NCBI GenBank assembly: GCA_020854055.1
Contig: JADZGD010000003.1
Location: 16,679 to 80,678 of the forward strand
Reading direction: 5' to 3'
Origin: Bryobacterales bacterium
Lineage (GTDB): Bacteria > Acidobacteriota > Terriglobia > Bryobacterales > Bryobacteraceae
Length of the DNA: 64,000 nucleotides
In this document: in pieces, positions 17,680 to 25,175 of the stretch
How the letters are laid out: every line of letters starts with the position of its first letter
Numbering within the stretch: the first letter of the stretch is position 1
Position numbers and translations under genes: made by a program
The notes under the pieces: model-generated
The model's input: the letters and a program-made list of their open reading frames with translations, nothing else
The model's database searches: none
Told to the model about the DNA's origin: nothing

Positions 17680-18648
17680 TTAGTACCTTGCCAGGATGTA
17701 GAGACCGGCTGTCAGTACGCTCGCGGACGACGACTGAACGAGAGTTGCGAATGCGCTGGAGGGCACATACACAATGTCGCCCGGCATGAGTTCAAGGTCC
17801 TTGGCCTTGCCCTGCATGATTTTCTTTAAGTTGATTCGGGCCATTGATGTTTGCACACCAGCGGCGTTCACATGAGTCACGATGGTGTGGGAAGGAGACG
17901 ACGCCCTGGTGAGTCCTCCCCCAACCGCCAGCAGCTTCATCAGCGACACGACGTCCTGAGAGACCAGTTCGATCGCCCCCGGCCGGCTCACCTCGCCCGC
18001 GATGTACACCATCCTCGGCTGGCTCGGCGGCGAAACCGTGATCCGGTCGTAGGGTTGGATCAGCAGGTTGGCGCCGCGGCTGTGCGCGTCAAGCACTTCC
18101 TTCAGGTCCAAATCCACCATCGCGAATTGGCCGCTCCCGGCGGGGCGCGCCTGCGGAAGAGGAATGGCGCCCATGCTCTTTTCTCGAACCACACTGACCA
18201 TTCCAGTCGGATCTTTCGCTCCACCGGCCCGTACCAGCATGTCGTAGAGCGTTGCCGGACCGTCGAGTTGAAAGGTGCCCGGTTGAGCCACCGTGCCGGT
18301 GACAATCACCGGCCGGCTCCGGGATTCGGCGATATACACACTCACCTGCGGAGTCTTCACATATCGCTTCAGCCGCGCCGAGATCGCCGTCTCCACCTGG
18401 TCGACTGTCATGCCGGAAACCGACATGCGTCCGATCATCGGAAGGTTCACATCCCCCGACGAATTGACGCGCCAGGTTTTCGAAATCTCTTCGGCGCCAA
18501 GCGCCTGGATGGCAATACTGTCCTCCGGGCCGATTCGTGCCGTCTGAATGCGATCCGGCTGCACGGCCGGATGCGCGTCGGACTGCATGCCTGCCTCGAG
18601 GCACAATGGGGGTAGGCACAGAAACAGCGTGACTAAGTACCGTTTCAT
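17680..18648 (-). CDS. Polysaccharide export protein (Wza-like, SLBB domains)
   Basis: This is a 322-residue periplasmic/outer-membrane export protein. It has an N-terminal signal peptide (MKRYLVTLFLCLPPLCLEAG), the Poly_export domain with GPEDSIAIQALGAEE and RVNSSGDVNLPMIGRM, and two SLBB beta-grasp segments (VTGTVAQPGTFQLDG and YIAGEVSRPGAIELV). The C-terminus ends in a hydrophobic stretch after GDIVYVPSSAFA. It is translationally coupled to the upstream secreted protein (ATGA overlap) and sits directly before the Wzc-like kinase, forming the export conduit of the operon. Confidence 0.93.
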   Translation of the reverse strand: MKRYLVTLFLCLPPLCLEAGMQSDAHPAVQPDRIQTARIGPEDSIAIQALGAEEISKTWRVNSSGDVNLPMIGRMSVSGMTVDQVETAISARLKRYVKTPQVSVYIAESRSRPVIVTGTVAQPGTFQLDGPATLYDMLVRAGGAKDPTGMVSVVREKSMGAIPLPQARPAGSGQFAMVDLDLKEVLDAHSRGANLLIQPYDRITVSPPSQPRMVYIAGEVSRPGAIELVSQDVVSLMKLLAVGGGLTRASSPSHTIVTHVNAAGVQTSMARINLKKIMQGKAKDLELMPGDIVYVPSSAFATLVQSSSASVLTAGLYILARY

Positions 18649-19070
18649 TGGATGACTCCTCCAGCGGACGAGTTTGTCTGCGGAATCTTTATCGAACTCT
18701 TGTTGTCACCCTTGGTTACTGTGACCGTAATGAAAAAGCGTCCTTCAACACCGTTTGGACGGAATGTTTCGGCGCTCGCTTCCCCGCCCTCATCGGTCCG
18801 CGTGCGGTACTCCCGCTTTCCCGAAACAAACTCTCCCGAGGGCCCATGCGTCGGTAACGCAAACGTTACATCGGCGCCGGCAATGGGAGCATCATTTCGA
18901 TCCACAGCCTTGATTTGAGGTGACTGCGCACGTTTCTTGACAATATTGTTGATGCTCCCCTCTCCGGAAGTGATAAGGATTCTTATCGATCCTTCGGTAG
19001 CTCCGGCGGGGAACACGGTGAACGCTGACACTGCCAGCGCCGTTATACAGAGAACGACTCTTTGTTTCAT
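18645..19070 (-). CDS. Secreted Ig-like (Big-1-like) protein of unknown function
   Basis: This is a 141-residue protein with a clear signal peptide (MKQRVVLCITALAVSAFTV...PAGA). The mature part has the pattern AVDRNDAPIAGADVTFALP, typical of bacterial Ig-like domains that replace or precede adhesin repeats, then TDEGGEASAETF and GRFFITVTVT. I recognise the fold type, not a named family. It lies between the regulatory genes and the Wza-like gene and overlaps the latter by 4 bp, so it is likely a periplasmic or surface accessory of glycan export. Confidence 0.8.
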   Translation of the reverse strand: MKQRVVLCITALAVSAFTVFPAGATEGSIRILITSGEGSINNIVKKRAQSPQIKAVDRNDAPIAGADVTFALPTHGPSGEFVSGKREYRTRTDEGGEASAETFRPNGVEGRFFITVTVTKGDNKSSIKIPQTNSSAGGVIQ

Positions 19071-19109
19071 TGCACTACTCCAGATTGGCCGCGCTAAGTC
19101 GGAACTTGT

Positions 19110-19466
19110 TTACTCTTCACCGGGTCCCAGCACCCGCCGGATGAGTCCGCTGACGTCGTTCAGCGCCGAATCGATCTCTTTCAGCCTTGAACTCAATGTG
19201 GTCAAGTCCCGGGTCAACGACCCCGAGGAGTCCTTAGGCTGCACGTTGGCGAGAACCGCAGACCTGGCGAAGTCAGAAACGCTCCGCCAGCCTTCTGCTA
19301 TGCAGAATTCGCGGACCGCTTCATACTCGGCATCCGTCATCCGAAAGGTGATGTTCCGTCGGCGAGCCCTTGCGTCCGATAACAAGTGCTTTCTGGTAAC
19401 CACGCGGTTTGAACTGTTTTCCGTAAGTCCCACGAGATATGACGGCTTTATGCCGATTTTCTGCAA
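19110..19466 (-). CDS. Ribbon-helix-helix-like small protein
   Basis: Up to 118 residues. The core RRRNITFRMTDAEYEAVREFC with the following SVSDFARSAVLA looks like a ribbon-helix-helix module similar to those in MobC-type and CopG-like proteins: a short basic beta strand, then two helices. The C-terminal third (LTTLSSRLKEIDSALNDVSGLI) is a probable coiled coil for oligomerisation. The frame starts at a TTG (19466); a later GTG or the internal ATG are possible, so the start is uncertain. It lies just downstream of the antiterminator and may be a local DNA-binding regulator of the operon. Confidence 0.65.
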   Translation of the reverse strand: MQKIGIKPSYLVGLTENSSNRVVTRKHLLSDARARRRNITFRMTDAEYEAVREFCIAEGWRSVSDFARSAVLANVQPKDSSGSLTRDLTTLSSRLKEIDSALNDVSGLIRRVLGPGEE

Positions 19467-20020
19467 TCGTCAGAAGAGTTCTGCATGGCGTCGGAGCCGG
19501 CAGAACCAGCGGATGCGACTGGCGTGACCCAGTCGCGGTCGATTTCAACAAGAACACATCGTTGAAGAAGAGTCACAGACAACACCAACCGAAGCGTCCT
19601 GCGAATTTCCACTACGGTGCCGTGAAGTCCGGTAAGAGGGCCGTTTGACATGATTACCCTCTGTCCCTTTAGCAACTCGGGCCAAGCCGCGAAAGGCAGC
19701 CTCGCCATCTGTGCGCGTTGGAGGGCTTCAATCTCCGCGGAGTCTACGGTCGCCGGGGCGTTTCCAATCCGGACGACACCCATTACTCCGGGAGACTTGA
19801 ATACAGGATGAGTGCGTAGGGGTTCAAACCGGCAAAATAAATAGCCGGGGAACAGAGGCAATTCTACCAGCTTGGTTCGATCAGCCCAGCGATGCCACTC
19901 GCGAGATAGAGGAAGAAAGGCTTCGTAGCCTTCCCGGGCCAGATGCGAGTGTACGCTCTTTTCGTAACGCGATCGAACTTCCAGAGCGTACCAAGAATCC
20001 ACGGACGTGGGGACACTCAT
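19448..20020 (-). CDS. UpxY/RfaH-like transcription antitermination protein (NusG family)
   Basis: This is a 190-residue NusG paralogue. The NGN domain starts SWYALEVRSRYEKSVHSHL and includes LPLFPGYLFCRF, the most conserved NGN segment. A KOW-like region follows at GQRVIMSNGPLTGLHGTVVE. Specialised NusG proteins as first genes of polysaccharide operons (UpxY in Bacteroides, RfaH-controlled clusters) let RNA polymerase read through the long operon. Here the gene is the first clear member of the 20-kb operon, behind a strong promoter and long leader, which fits that role. The start ATG at 20020 has no strong Shine-Dalgarno sequence. Confidence 0.9.
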   Translation of the reverse strand: MSVPTSVDSWYALEVRSRYEKSVHSHLAREGYEAFLPLSREWHRWADRTKLVELPLFPGYLFCRFEPLRTHPVFKSPGVMGVVRIGNAPATVDSAEIEALQRAQMARLPFAAWPELLKGQRVIMSNGPLTGLHGTVVEIRRTLRLVLSVTLLQRCVLVEIDRDWVTPVASAGSAGSDAMQNSSDDCRKSA

Positions 20021-20261
20021 AAATATATAGACTCAGGGGATGAGTTGAGAGAGGGAAGGAGGGAGACTGAGAACCACGAAAACCCGAATTCGGGCGTGCT
20101 TCCGCCATAACCACTTACAGGACCTTTCCTCTGATTATTGTTTTCGGCGGATGCATGACCGTTCCTGTTGTCGTGTCTGCATCGCCGTGCCACCCCGTGC
20201 GCCGTCAAAACTGCTCGGTCCAGACGAGCTCAACGGGATAGCGAATCACCGACCACGGATA
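20021..20261 (-). promoter_or_regulatory. Long 5' leader of the glycan operon
   Basis: About 240 nt lie between the predicted transcription start (near 20261) and the antiterminator ATG at 20020. No convincing gene is seen on either strand. The leader contains a self-complementary 12-mer, CCCGAATTCGGG at 20083-20094, followed on the minus strand by TTTT. This could be a pause or weak attenuator, and a purine/pyrimidine-biased tract lies near 20045-20075. A leader of this kind ahead of a NusG paralogue is where an antiterminator recruitment site would be expected, but no known ops-type sequence was recognised. Confidence 0.4.
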
Positions 20262-20267
20262 TTAGTG

Positions 20268-20295
20268 ATTATACTTAGCCCTCAAAACGTGTCAA
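20268..20295 (-). promoter_or_regulatory. Near-consensus sigma70 promoter for the glycan operon
   Basis: On the minus strand a perfect -35 box TTGACA (20290-20295) and a perfect -10 box TATAAT (20268-20273) are separated by 16 bp. Transcription would start near 20261 and run leftward into the antiterminator gene. This is by far the best promoter match noticed in the window and is set in an AT-rich pocket. The position immediately ahead of the first operon gene supports it. Confidence 0.8.
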
Positions 20296-20300
20296 GACTT

Positions 20301-20328
20301 TTAATACATTCGCTGGCGGATGTATTAA
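20301..20328. promoter_or_regulatory. Imperfect 28-bp palindrome next to the -35 box, likely operator
   Basis: The arms TTAATACAT (20301-20309) and ATGTATTAA (20320-20328) are exact inverted repeats, and the centre adds CGC/GCG; 24 of 28 positions are symmetric. It ends five bases upstream of the -35 box of the glycan promoter, a place suited to an activator or repressor dimer. The regulator is not known; the ribbon-helix-helix-like protein at 19110-19466 is one candidate. Confidence 0.65.
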
Positions 20329-20357
20329 GTTTTGCTGCACCGAAAGTACTAAGCGTG

Positions 20358-20672
20358 TTACAATTGTCTAGTATTTTGGTTTACGCTTTCGGCGCCCCTC
20401 ACACTCTGACGCTGCGCTACTACCAGAGTCGTGTCCGGCGCGACCTCGGTCCCGATGTAAATCACGCTTCCGTCACCGACAAGATGCTTCTGTGTTTTTA
20501 ATGCGATAGAGGAGGATGTTTCGAGCAATACATCAATACTCTCGACCAGTTCGGCCGGAATCTGCATGACCCACGCCGGCACAACGACACCTTCGTACAA
20601 TTGCCTGGCCCACGCCGGCGCTTCGCCGTATTTCCAGATGGTGATCAATGCCTGACCTCTCGGGCCATTCAT
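20358..20672 (-). CDS. Small hypothetical protein upstream of the glycan operon promoter
   Basis: This is a 104-residue open frame starting with ATG at 20672. The sequence reads like a genuine protein (AWARQLYEGVVVPAWVMQIP, then LVESIDVLLETSSSIALK and GSVIYIGTE), with balanced composition and no low-complexity bias. I do not recognise the family. No Shine-Dalgarno sequence is obvious. It is read in the same direction as the operon but lies upstream of the strong promoter, so it is probably transcribed separately. Coding status is likely, not certain. Confidence 0.5.
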   Translation of the reverse strand: MNGPRGQALITIWKYGEAPAWARQLYEGVVVPAWVMQIPAELVESIDVLLETSSSIALKTQKHLVGDGSVIYIGTEVAPDTTLVVAQRQSVRGAESVNQNTRQL

Positions 20673-20750
20673 GGGATCAGAGTACCAGTATTAAACCGCG
20701 ATTTCCCCGGCGAGCGCAACTTGCTAGTACGAATAGCCGTACGCTCACCA

Positions 20751-20779
20751 TTGCAATTCAACGCGAGCTACGTTATCTT
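20751..20779 (+). promoter_or_regulatory. Possible promoter of the PEP-CTERM gene
   Basis: TTGCAA (20751-20756) and TATCTT (20774-20779) are 17 bp apart on the plus strand, placing a start near 20786, shortly before GTGAGG and the ATG at 20803. Both boxes deviate from consensus, so this is a modest prediction. The 130-bp region is shared with the divergent minus-strand gene starting at 20672. Confidence 0.35.
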
Positions 20780-20802
20780 TACAGCCAGTGAGGCACTGTA
20801 CG

Positions 20803-21438
20803 ATGTCCTTCGGTCGTAACTTGAAAATTCCGGCGCTGATTGTCTTTTGTGCAGCGTCTGTGTTCGTTTCCACGCCGCTATACGGCACACCGGTGTTTTC
20901 GTTTAACACTGGGTACACCGCGTCCTCCGATATCTGGGCCGTTCCGGACGTCGGATGGGCCTTCACCAGTCCCCTTACCACCGTGATTTCAGGTGTTCAG
21001 ACAGAATTTTACCAGACTGACGGCCGGACCGTAACCCTGGAATTCTACTCCGGAATTCCGAACCAGATCGGGAGCAGTCTGCTTGCGCAGGCCCTTTATA
21101 TTCCGGTCGGCGGTTCTCTCTTCGGCCCCTCGATCGGCAACGTCTCGCTCACCGCGGGGACAACCTACTTCGTCGGTTTCAAAGGTGTCCAGGGATTGGG
21201 CGTCAACTACACCGGTAGTGGCGATCCGGGCGTCACCGACCTCGCACTCTACTACGATACCGCTCCGCCACCTTATTTCGACAAGCTGCAAACGGGATAC
21301 TCTACTGGGCGGCCCATTCTGTCGTTTGAGGGAAGCATGCCGGAAAGTGGCGTCCCGGAACCGGCAGCGGTGTGGTCCACCGCCATTGGCCTCTGTGGAT
21401 TGTGGCTGGGCCGCCGCCGCTTGCTGCGCCGCGGCTGA
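20803..21438 (+). CDS. PEP-CTERM sorting-signal protein
   Basis: This is a 211-residue exported protein. An N-terminal signal peptide (IPALIVFCAASVFVSTPLYG) is followed by a beta-rich, Ser/Gly/Thr-rich body without recognised catalytic motifs. The C-terminus has the full PEP-CTERM arrangement: VPEPAAVW, a hydrophobic helix (TAIGLCGLWLG) and a basic tail RRRLLRRG. Such tails are cut by exosortases and are linked to exopolysaccharide production. The ATG at 20803 is preferred to the GTG at 20788. The gene is divergent from the glycan operon; no exosortase gene is in the window. Confidence 0.88.
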   Translation: MSFGRNLKIPALIVFCAASVFVSTPLYGTPVFSFNTGYTASSDIWAVPDVGWAFTSPLTTVISGVQTEFYQTDGRTVTLEFYSGIPNQIGSSLLAQALYIPVGGSLFGPSIGNVSLTAGTTYFVGFKGVQGLGVNYTGSGDPGVTDLALYYDTAPPPYFDKLQTGYSTGRPILSFEGSMPESGVPEPAAVWSTAIGLCGLWLGRRRLLRRG

Positions 21439-21484
21439 CCTGAACTGAACAGGGGCGACGAAAGACGAAGGTGCTGCGGCCAGG

Positions 21485-21501
21485 CTCAGGGCGCTCCTGA
21501 G
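21485..21501 (+). terminator. Weak hairpin after the PEP-CTERM gene
   Basis: CTCAGG and CCTGAG are exact inverted 6-mers around a 5-base loop, 46 bp after the PEP-CTERM stop. No T-run follows, so it is a poor intrinsic terminator; it may be a Rho-assisted stop or chance. Nothing else was recognised between 21439 and 21623. Confidence 0.25.
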
Positions 21502-21623
21502 TCAAAGTGTCCGTTTGCATCTTCGCGCCCCACGTCCCGCGCAGTCCGCTACCCTTTCCCTTGACGCCGCCCGTGATCGGATAATCTTGATAGTAGATTC
21601 ATTCGAGGGGCTAAACCGTCTGC

Positions 21624-22475
21624 ATGAAGCGCATTCTGATCCTCTGCACAGGAAATTCAGCACGGAGCCAGATGGCCGAAGGCTGGCTTCGTTCTTTTGA
21701 TTCCGAACTCGAAATCCGCTCGGCGGGCACGGAACCAGCCGCCTCTGTACACGCGGCGGCCGTGGCGGCGATGGCGGAGGTGGGTATCGACATTTCATCT
21801 GCCACCCCCACCAGCGTAAGCCAGTTCATAGACCAAGACTTCGATTGGCTGATCACCGTTTGCGAACAGGCCCGCACCGCCTGCCCCGCTCTTGCCGGCA
21901 GCGTGGCGCAGCGTATTCACTTCGGGTTCGATGACCCGGCGGCGGTTCACGGCACCCCCGAGCAGGTGCGCCAGGCATTCCGTCGCGTCCGCGACCAGAT
22001 CCGCATCCAACTGCAGCGTTTCTACCGTGAGAAATTGGGGCCGCTGCTGCGTGACGCTCTGCCCCAGGACCTGCAACCGGTTCGCGCGCTGCTGCAGGTG
22101 TGCGGCCTTCTCGAAAACGACTTCGAGCGACAGTTCGGACCCGGCTGGACCGTCGTGATTCGAGGCGATGTGCCCGTAGGTGCCGCCTGCATCGATACCT
22201 ACGGCCGTTTCGGCCTGCTGCGTTCCGTGGTGGTCGCCGGCGCCCATCAGCGCCGGGGACTGGGTCAACTGCTCGTCCGCAATCGCATTGACTGGGCACG
22301 CGAACGCGGAATCGATTCACTCTTCCTCGCTACTGCCACCGCCGTCGATTTTTTCGCTCGCAATGGTTTTCGCGAGGTGCCCCGCCTCGCTGTACCGATC
22401 GAAATTCGTACCTTGCCCAAATTTGAAGGCAGCGAGACGGACAACTCCACCGTTATGGAGTTCCGAATCCGATAA
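21624..22475 (+). CDS. ArsC-type arsenate reductase fused to a GNAT acetyltransferase
   Basis: This is a 283-residue two-domain protein. Residues 1-~140 form a low-molecular-weight phosphatase fold with the P-loop CTGNSARSQMAEG (Cys8, Arg14). Cys80 and Cys87 (VCEQARTAC) match the relay cysteines of thioredoxin-coupled ArsC, so arsenate reduction is more likely than protein-tyrosine phosphatase activity. Residues ~145-283 form a GNAT domain with the acetyl-CoA motif VVAGAHQRRGLGQLL and resemble ArsN, which acetylates organic arsenicals. No arsB/acr3 or arsR is adjacent. The start ATG at 21624 gives MKRILILC, a normal ArsC start. Confidence 0.88.
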   Translation: MKRILILCTGNSARSQMAEGWLRSFDSELEIRSAGTEPAASVHAAAVAAMAEVGIDISSATPTSVSQFIDQDFDWLITVCEQARTACPALAGSVAQRIHFGFDDPAAVHGTPEQVRQAFRRVRDQIRIQLQRFYREKLGPLLRDALPQDLQPVRALLQVCGLLENDFERQFGPGWTVVIRGDVPVGAACIDTYGRFGLLRSVVVAGAHQRRGLGQLLVRNRIDWARERGIDSLFLATATAVDFFARNGFREVPRLAVPIEIRTLPKFEGSETDNSTVMEFRIR

Positions 22476-22509
22476 TTGAATCGCCACCGGCACTCCCACC
22501 GCATCGGTG

Positions 22510-22625
22510 CGCGCGGTATCAACGGTCCTATGCCCTGGAATGCCTGGGAGGTATCACCAGAATAGATCAGCCAGTACTCCCCGTCGTCGTGGATCGGAAG
22601 CGGTGCAAAAACATGGGGACCGGAT
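22510..22625 (-). pseudogene. Possible glycosidase-like gene remnant
   Basis: Between 22476 and 22739 no intact gene was found. On the minus strand a short stretch reads HVFAPLPIHDDGEYWLIYSG, strongly reminiscent of secreted glycosidase or sialidase-like beta-propeller proteins. Just upstream the sense appears to continue in another frame (VDPFDPVPM), as if after a one-base shift, and a stop precedes it in frame. No start, signal peptide or full domain remains. This could be a decayed gene end, or a chance resemblance. Confidence 0.25.
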
Positions 22626-22739
22626 CGAACGGATCAACCACGGGACTTCAATTCGTGCCCGCACCGGCCGGGAAGTAGACTGGGGATAAATACCAGCGAG
22701 GGCGGCCCTGCCGGCGCCGCTTCGCTCAAGGAGAGATCG

Positions 22740-25175
22740 ATGAGCCAGCAGCCGTGGTTGCCATTTAATAGACGCGGTTTTCTCAAAACCGGCTTTGCTG
22801 CCGCCTGGCGGGACGGAACTGCCGCCGGCGATGTCCAGACCACGCCTGCCCTGCCGTCCCAAGCCGGCCGGATGGCCTTCTCGCCCGCCACCTGGTACCG
22901 CCCTTATATTTCAAAAATGGTGCGCGATCCCGGTGCGCTCTGTTGGGTGCAGATTGATCTCGGCATGGCGCGTGAGATCCAGGCCGTCCGCCTGTATCCG
23001 GCCTTCCACCTCGGCGGAAAGAATATGAGCGGTTTTGGATTCCCCGTCCGTTTTCGAATCGAAGGCGGCGCCGGCGCTTCGCTCTCCCATCCCACCCTGC
23101 TGGTTGACTCCACGGCCGCCGACTCACCGAACCCCGCAGACCGCATACAGCAGTATCCGGTTCCCTCGGCCCGCGTTCGTTACATCCGGCTCACCGCCAC
23201 CCGCCTGCGCCCTTCCCGTGATGGGATTGGGTATTCGCTGGCGCTTTCGAAAATCGAAGTAGTGTCGGAGGGACGAGACGTTGCCGCCGGATGCCCCGTT
23301 ACGGCCGATCCGGTGTCGGCGCAGCCGGCCGATCTGGCGCAACTCACTCGCGCGCCGCGACCGATGGGGGAAGGCATCATCACCGACAATCCCGGCAACG
23401 TCACGCCAGCCGGTGAATGGAAGCCGGCGGAATACCGGGCATCGGCCCCGCTCACCGGCGTGACGCTGACCGGAAAGCTGTTCCGCGCCGCCATGGAGAA
23501 GAACATCGGCTATCTGCTCGGTGCCTTCTCTATTGATGAAATGCTGCGTCCGTTTCGCCAGCGCGCCGGAAAGCCGGCGCAAAGCGGCCTTCGCCCGCCG
23601 GTCCCATTCTGGGACACCGAACTGCCCGGCTCCAGTGCGGGCCGTTTCCTCATGGGCGCCGCCGGCACCCTGCGATGGATCGAGCACGCCCACTTGCGCC
23701 GCGCACTGAACGAACTGATTGACGGCATCGAGGATTGCCGCGCTCCGAACGGCTACATCATGGCCTACCCGGAAGAGGAGATCTTCGATTCCGAGCGCGC
23801 CGCCTACACCCGCGCCTGGCTCACCCACGGCCTCATCGAAGCGGGCTATACCGGCAACCCCAAGGCTTTCGCCCTGCTACGTGGCTACTATGACTGGTAT
23901 GATTCCTGCCCCTACCTGCCGAAACTGCTTCGTGGCGCCGCCCAGGGTGTGCAGGGAATGGTGGCCAATACCCGAATGTATTTCACTCCCGCCGGTAAGC
24001 GCGAGGACATTCAGGTACTCCAGCGCTACTTTCAGGAGAACTACTGGCTGGCCGGTCTCGCCGCCCGCAATACGGATCTAATCTGGCAGTATCCCTACGA
24101 CCGCCCGCACAATTACCTGATCACCGTTTTTGAAGCATATCTGGATCTGTACCGCGCCACTGGCGACCATCGTTACCTCAAAGCGATGCAGGGCGCCTGG
24201 GATCTGTTTCACGGCAATTGGGAACACACCGGCGGCTCCATCGCCATCACCGAATTCGGCCAATTCCCGCCCAAGTCTTACCGCCTGGAGGCACAGGAGC
24301 CCTTCTGCGAGACCGGAGAAACCTGCGGCAGCGTTTTCTGGGTGAAGTTCAACCAGCGCTTCCAGTCTCTGTTTCCCGATCGGGAGAAGTACACCGCCGA
24401 AATCGAGAAGTCGATTTACAACGTCGGGCTGGCCAATCAGGTCATGTCGTACGGCATCATTTATCACGCCCGGCTGGTAGGCCGGAAGGGCGATCTCCCC
24501 GTTCCGCTCTGCACCAACTCCTGTTGCGAGGGCCAGGGAACCCGCCTGCTCGGGTCGTTACCGGAATACATCTACTCGCTGGCCGCCGATGGCATCTGGG
24601 TCAATCTCTACGAGCCCTCCACCATTCAATGGAACCATCCCGGCGGCCGGATGACGCTGGCCATGACAGGCGGCTTCCCGTTCGATCCGGATGTAACGCT
24701 GAAGGTCTCTGCCCAGAGCCCGGCGCCGGCTCGCATTCGCGTGCGGGTCCCCGGTTGGGCTGCCCGGCCGGTAGCCATCTCGGTAAATGGAACGCCTGAA
24801 ATTACGGCTCAACCCGGTACGTACGCCGTTCTCGATCGCCGCTGGGTATCGGGCGATGCCATCACCTTCACCCTGCCCATGGAACTTCGCCTCGCCCGGT
24901 ACGGCGGCATCGACAAAGTCGAGGGCCATGAGCGCTTCGCCATCGAGTACGGTCCGGTGCTGTTGGCGCTGGTTGGTTCCGATAACGCCATGCTGAAGGT
25001 TCGTGGTTCCCGGGAATACACCGGCATCCTGCGGCAGTTGAAGCCGGACCCGGACCGGCCGCTTCAGTTCACCATCGACGGCCACCCGGAGTACCGTTAC
25101 AAACCATACTGGCAGGTCCTCAGCGAGGCCTTCACCTGCTATCCGGTAATCGACTGTGGTGAGATAAGAGCGTGA
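22740..25175 (+). CDS. Glycoside hydrolase family 127 protein (beta-L-arabinofuranosidase-like)
   Basis: This is an 811-residue exported enzyme with a twin-arginine-like N-terminus (NRRGFLKTG). Residues ~45-180 resemble a discoidin-type carbohydrate-binding domain. The (alpha/alpha)6 catalytic domain follows. Residues Glu527, Cys529, Cys595 and Cys596 (GETC and SCCEGQG) correspond in pattern to the zinc site and nucleophilic Cys of the Bifidobacterium enzyme. The C-terminal beta-sandwich runs from about 630. It would release beta-linked L-arabinofuranose or a similar sugar from plant or microbial glycans outside the cytoplasm. The following CcdC-like gene starts at its stop codon. Confidence 0.88.
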   Translation: MSQQPWLPFNRRGFLKTGFAAAWRDGTAAGDVQTTPALPSQAGRMAFSPATWYRPYISKMVRDPGALCWVQIDLGMAREIQAVRLYPAFHLGGKNMSGFGFPVRFRIEGGAGASLSHPTLLVDSTAADSPNPADRIQQYPVPSARVRYIRLTATRLRPSRDGIGYSLALSKIEVVSEGRDVAAGCPVTADPVSAQPADLAQLTRAPRPMGEGIITDNPGNVTPAGEWKPAEYRASAPLTGVTLTGKLFRAAMEKNIGYLLGAFSIDEMLRPFRQRAGKPAQSGLRPPVPFWDTELPGSSAGRFLMGAAGTLRWIEHAHLRRALNELIDGIEDCRAPNGYIMAYPEEEIFDSERAAYTRAWLTHGLIEAGYTGNPKAFALLRGYYDWYDSCPYLPKLLRGAAQGVQGMVANTRMYFTPAGKREDIQVLQRYFQENYWLAGLAARNTDLIWQYPYDRPHNYLITVFEAYLDLYRATGDHRYLKAMQGAWDLFHGNWEHTGGSIAITEFGQFPPKSYRLEAQEPFCETGETCGSVFWVKFNQRFQSLFPDREKYTAEIEKSIYNVGLANQVMSYGIIYHARLVGRKGDLPVPLCTNSCCEGQGTRLLGSLPEYIYSLAADGIWVNLYEPSTIQWNHPGGRMTLAMTGGFPFDPDVTLKVSAQSPAPARIRVRVPGWAARPVAISVNGTPEITAQPGTYAVLDRRWVSGDAITFTLPMELRLARYGGIDKVEGHERFAIEYGPVLLALVGSDNAMLKVRGSREYTGILRQLKPDPDRPLQFTIDGHPEYRYKPYWQVLSEAFTCYPVIDCGEIRA

